Source of the DNA: an uncultured Bacteroidia bacterium | Lineage (GTDB): Bacteria; Bacteroidota; Bacteroidia; Bacteroidales; UBA932 | Direction: 5' to 3' | Length of the DNA stretch: 64,000 nt | NCBI GenBank assembly: GCA_902773925.1 | Contig: CACYGI010000006.1 | Span: forward strand, 37,434-101,433 | Part shown: positions 62,276 to 64,000 of the stretch, one piece after another | Layout of the letters: each line of letters starts with the position of its first letter | How positions within the stretch are numbered: position 1 is the stretch's first letter | Notes under the pieces: generated by a model | What the model was told of the DNA's origin: nothing | The model's input: the letters and a program-made list of their open reading frames with translations, nothing else | Databases searched by the model: none | Program-made: the position numbers and the translations under genes

Positions 62276-63457
62276 TTATTTGGGGAGTTGTTCGTATGCT
62301 TGACGGATAAGCTCCAGGCCGTGGACGACATTGGCGCGGGGCGTGCCCAGGTTCATCCGTACGTGACATTCTCCGCCGGGACCGTAGCCCTTGCCGTCAT
62401 TCATCGCGACGTGGGCCTTGTCGAGGAAGAAGTCCATCACCTTGTCGTGGTCACTGGATATGCCGGTGCAGTCGAGCCACAGGACGTAGGAGCTCATCGG
62501 GCGCACGGGCTTGATGGCGGGGACGTATTTCTCAAGGAAGTCGCAGGCGTAATCTACATTGCCTTCGACATAGCGGAGCATCTGGTCGCGCCACTGACGG
62601 CCGTAGCGGAAGGCCATCTCGGTGGCGATGAATGCCATGAAATACGGGTCGCTGAATTCGTTGGCCTCCAGCATCGCGAAGAATCCTTCGCGCAGGCGGG
62701 GATTGGGTACGACGAATGTGGAAGCGATGATGCCGGCGATATTGAATGTCTTGGAGGGAGCAGTAAGGACGACGCAGTTGTCGCGGGCTTCCTTGCTTAC
62801 CGTTGCAAACGGGGTGTACTGGTGGCCGAAGAGCGGCATGTCCGAATGAAGCTCGTCTGACATTACCAGCGTGCCGTACTTGCAGCAGAGGGCGGCTACG
62901 CGCTGCAGGTCTTCCCTGGTCCAGACGTGGCCTACGGGATTCTGGGGGTTGCAGAGGATCATCAGACGGGGATGGTATTCCTTCAGCTTGTTTTCCAGGT
63001 CCTCGAAATCCATCTGGTAGTGTCCGTCGATAAATTTGAGCGGGTTCATCACTACCTTGCGGCCGTTGGCTTCGGGCTTGGTGAGGAAGGGCTTATATAC
63101 AGGCGGCTGGGCCAGGACGTAGTCTCCAGGCTGCGTGAAATGGAAGAGCACGTATGCCTCTGCGCGGATGCCGCCGTTGGCAAATGCCATCTCTTCGCGG
63201 ATGATGTCCCAGTCGTGCTCGGTCTTTTCCCAGTCAATGATGGACTGCCAGTAGCTGTCCGGCGCGACACTGTAGCCATAGATGCCGTGCTCTATCCTCT
63301 CTACGAGGGGCTTGATGATGCAGTCCGGCGCACGGAAGTCCATATCTGCAATCCACATCGGAAAGAGGTCCTCCCTCCCGAATTCGCCCTTCATTCCTGC
63401 GTATTTCTTGGCCAGCGACGGCCTGCGGTCTATGATCTCGTCAAAATTATATTTCAT
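62276..63457 (-). CDS. MalY/PatB-type cystathionine beta-lyase (aminotransferase fold)
   Basis: 393 residues from MKYNFDEIIDRRPSLAKKY (ATG at 63457). PLP fold type I: FPMWIADMDFRAP and CNPQNPVGHVWT are the MalY/PatB motifs, Lys236 in TAPSKTFNIAG is the Schiff base, and MNLGTPRANV holds the carboxylate-binding Arg. Cleaves C-S bonds of cystathionine or cysteine. The in-frame opening to 63511 is rejected because a -7 box lies at 63487-63494. First gene of the lyase-symporter-nucleotidase operon. Confidence 0.93.
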   Translation of the reverse strand: MKYNFDEIIDRRPSLAKKYAGMKGEFGREDLFPMWIADMDFRAPDCIIKPLVERIEHGIYGYSVAPDSYWQSIIDWEKTEHDWDIIREEMAFANGGIRAEAYVLFHFTQPGDYVLAQPPVYKPFLTKPEANGRKVVMNPLKFIDGHYQMDFEDLENKLKEYHPRLMILCNPQNPVGHVWTREDLQRVAALCCKYGTLVMSDELHSDMPLFGHQYTPFATVSKEARDNCVVLTAPSKTFNIAGIIASTFVVPNPRLREGFFAMLEANEFSDPYFMAFIATEMAFRYGRQWRDQMLRYVEGNVDYACDFLEKYVPAIKPVRPMSSYVLWLDCTGISSDHDKVMDFFLDKAHVAMNDGKGYGPGGECHVRMNLGTPRANVVHGLELIRQAYEQLPK

Positions 63458-63486
63458 CGAACAAAATACTCTAAAAAAACATCTGA

Positions 63487-63494
63487 CAAAATTA
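63487..63494 (-). promoter_or_regulatory. -7 box of the lyase operon
   Basis: Minus strand TAATTTTG, 29 bases before the ATG at 63457. Confidence 0.55.
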
Positions 63495-63528
63495 CAAAAT
63501 AATTGCCTCACCCTCGGAATAAAATAAA

Positions 63529-63558
63529 AGAATCTTCAGCCTCCATCCACAGAATAAC
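63529..63558. repeat. Remnant of dispersed repeat B
   Basis: AGAATCTTCAGCCTCC...CACAGAATAAC is a degraded end of repeat B. The rest of 63495-63666 shows nothing coding. Confidence 0.5.
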
Positions 63559-63666
63559 AAAAGTGTACCCGCCGGCTTTAGACTTAACCATCACTTCCGC
63601 TACCGGAAGGCGCAGCGGGTAGCGCCCAGAGTGTATTACAAGATGTATCTCCTGCGCCTTCCCTCT

Positions 63667-63770
63667 GACCGCCGGCTACGCCCACGCGCCTCGAAGTTAT
63701 ACTTTTGCACGCCTCGCGGCTTAGCAAATAGTATAACTATCTCGGCTCCACCAGGCTACGCGCAGCCAGC
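63667..63770 (+). repeat. Dispersed palindromic repeat A, copy 5
   Basis: GACCGCCGGCTACGCC left end, arms GTTATACT and AGTATAAC around TTTGC...GCAAA, then GGCTCCACCAGGCTACGCG and CAGCCAGC. It is joined directly to a repeat B copy, as at 9217-9405. Confidence 0.85.
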
Positions 63771-63780
63771 TACTCTCCAT

Positions 63781-63855
63781 GTCATCTTGAGCGAAGCGAA
63801 AGATCTATTCCACAGGCGATAGATTCTTCGGCCTGCGTCCTCAGAATGACAAAAG
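63781..63855. repeat. Dispersed repeat B, copy 2
   Basis: GTCATCTTGAGCGAAGCGAA at one end and CCTCAGAATGAC at the other, which are inverted relative to each other, with GATAGATTCTTCGGCCTGCG inside. It lies just beyond the terminator of the rRNA operon. Confidence 0.8.
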
Positions 63856-63864
63856 GCACAAAAA

Positions 63865-63895
63865 AACCCCCGGGCATCATCGATGCTCGGGGGTT
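63865..63895 (-). terminator. Terminator of the rRNA operon
   Basis: AACCCCCGAGCAT and ATGCCCGGGGGTT (minus strand) form a long GC-rich stem around CGATG, followed by a T-run. It lies seven bases after the 5S rRNA 3' end. Confidence 0.92.
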
Positions 63896-63901
63896 CAAGT
63901 T

Positions 63902-64000
63902 TGGCGGCAACCTACTCTCCCACTTGGTGTAGCAGTACCATCGGCGCTGGTGAGCTTAACTTCTCTGTTCGGTATGGGAAGAGGTGGATCCTCACCGCTA
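63902..64000 (-). rRNA. rrf: 5S ribosomal RNA (5' part outside window)
   Basis: Read on the minus strand: GGTGAGGATCCACCTCTTCCC, ATACCGAACAGAGAAGTTAA, GCTCACCAGCGCCGATGGTACTG, then GTGGGAGAGTAGGTTGCCGCC. The CCGAACnnnGAAGTTAAG loop and the GAGAGTAGG-GCC 3' end are universal 5S features. The 5' end is just past the window edge. Presumably the last gene of an rRNA operon lying to the right. Confidence 0.95.

Overview
The window looks like a chromosomal segment of a moderately GC-rich member of the Bacteroidales (phylum Bacteroidota). The evidence is the many promoters of the TAnnTTTG (-7) type, the near absence of strong Shine-Dalgarno sequences, lipoproteins with Bacteroidota-style lipoboxes, TonB-dependent receptors with carboxypeptidase-regulatory-like N-termini, BACON domains, DUF5689/DUF5723-type proteins and RNase Y with DUF3467. 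I cannot name genus or species from the sequence alone.

Layout. 1-6.3 kb: recQ (runs off the left edge) diverges from pckA; then a leftward operon of lipoprotein, DUF5723-like outer-membrane protein and a VanX-like dipeptidase. 6.4-9.2 kb: a small accessory patch with an AAA/DUF4143 ATPase, a decayed surface-protein fragment and an AbiEi/AbiEii toxin-antitoxin pair, closed by dispersed repeats. 9.4-18.3 kb: housekeeping genes (YbjQ, Tricorn protease, YicC, GlnS, exonuclease III, RmlB). 18.4-22.6 kb: a translationally coupled cobalamin operon (cobO-cobQ-cobC/D-like-cobD); cobS lies 3 kb further on, coupled to a membrane protein/radical SAM pair (26.6-28.2 kb). 29.4-34.5 kb: a shikimate block, aroB - aroD/aroA fusion - aroC, diverging from a DAHP synthase/chorismate mutase fusion. 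34.6-35.7 kb: a RAYT (REP-associated tyrosine transposase) gene with its hairpin repeats; a near-identical inverted copy of one repeat pair lies on the other side of the aro block. 36.3-44.8 kb: a large alpha-2-macroglobulin-like protein and a large outer-membrane beta-barrel receptor. 45-48.1 kb: a Nudix-HD fusion, then a CoA-transferase and a small PQ-loop-like membrane protein behind a cobalamin riboswitch. 48.3-56.7 kb: a five-gene rightward operon of a BACON/OB-fold lipoprotein, a NUC1-type nuclease lipoprotein, an EEP-family nuclease/phosphodiesterase, a TonB-dependent receptor and a DUF5689-like OB-fold lipoprotein. 56.7-63.5 kb: DUF3467, rny, a candidate small RNA, zapA, a ZapB-like coiled coil, a 5'-nucleotidase-family enzyme, a dicarboxylate/amino-acid symporter and a MalY/PatB-type lyase. 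The window ends inside a 5S rRNA gene with its terminator.

The most interesting system is the 48.3-56.7 kb operon. Its parts (two secreted nuclease families, a TonB-dependent channel and two lipoproteins rich in OB folds) together look like a machine that binds, cuts and imports extracellular nucleic acid, analogous in plan to a polysaccharide utilisation locus. Also notable are the cobalamin riboswitch in front of a CoA-transferase instead of in front of the cob genes, three families of dispersed palindromic repeats (one with compensatory changes in its arms), 10-bp-phased AAACG arrays at two unrelated places, and a set of genes whose -7 box lies only 4-8 bases before the start codon, which predicts leaderless or nearly leaderless mRNAs.
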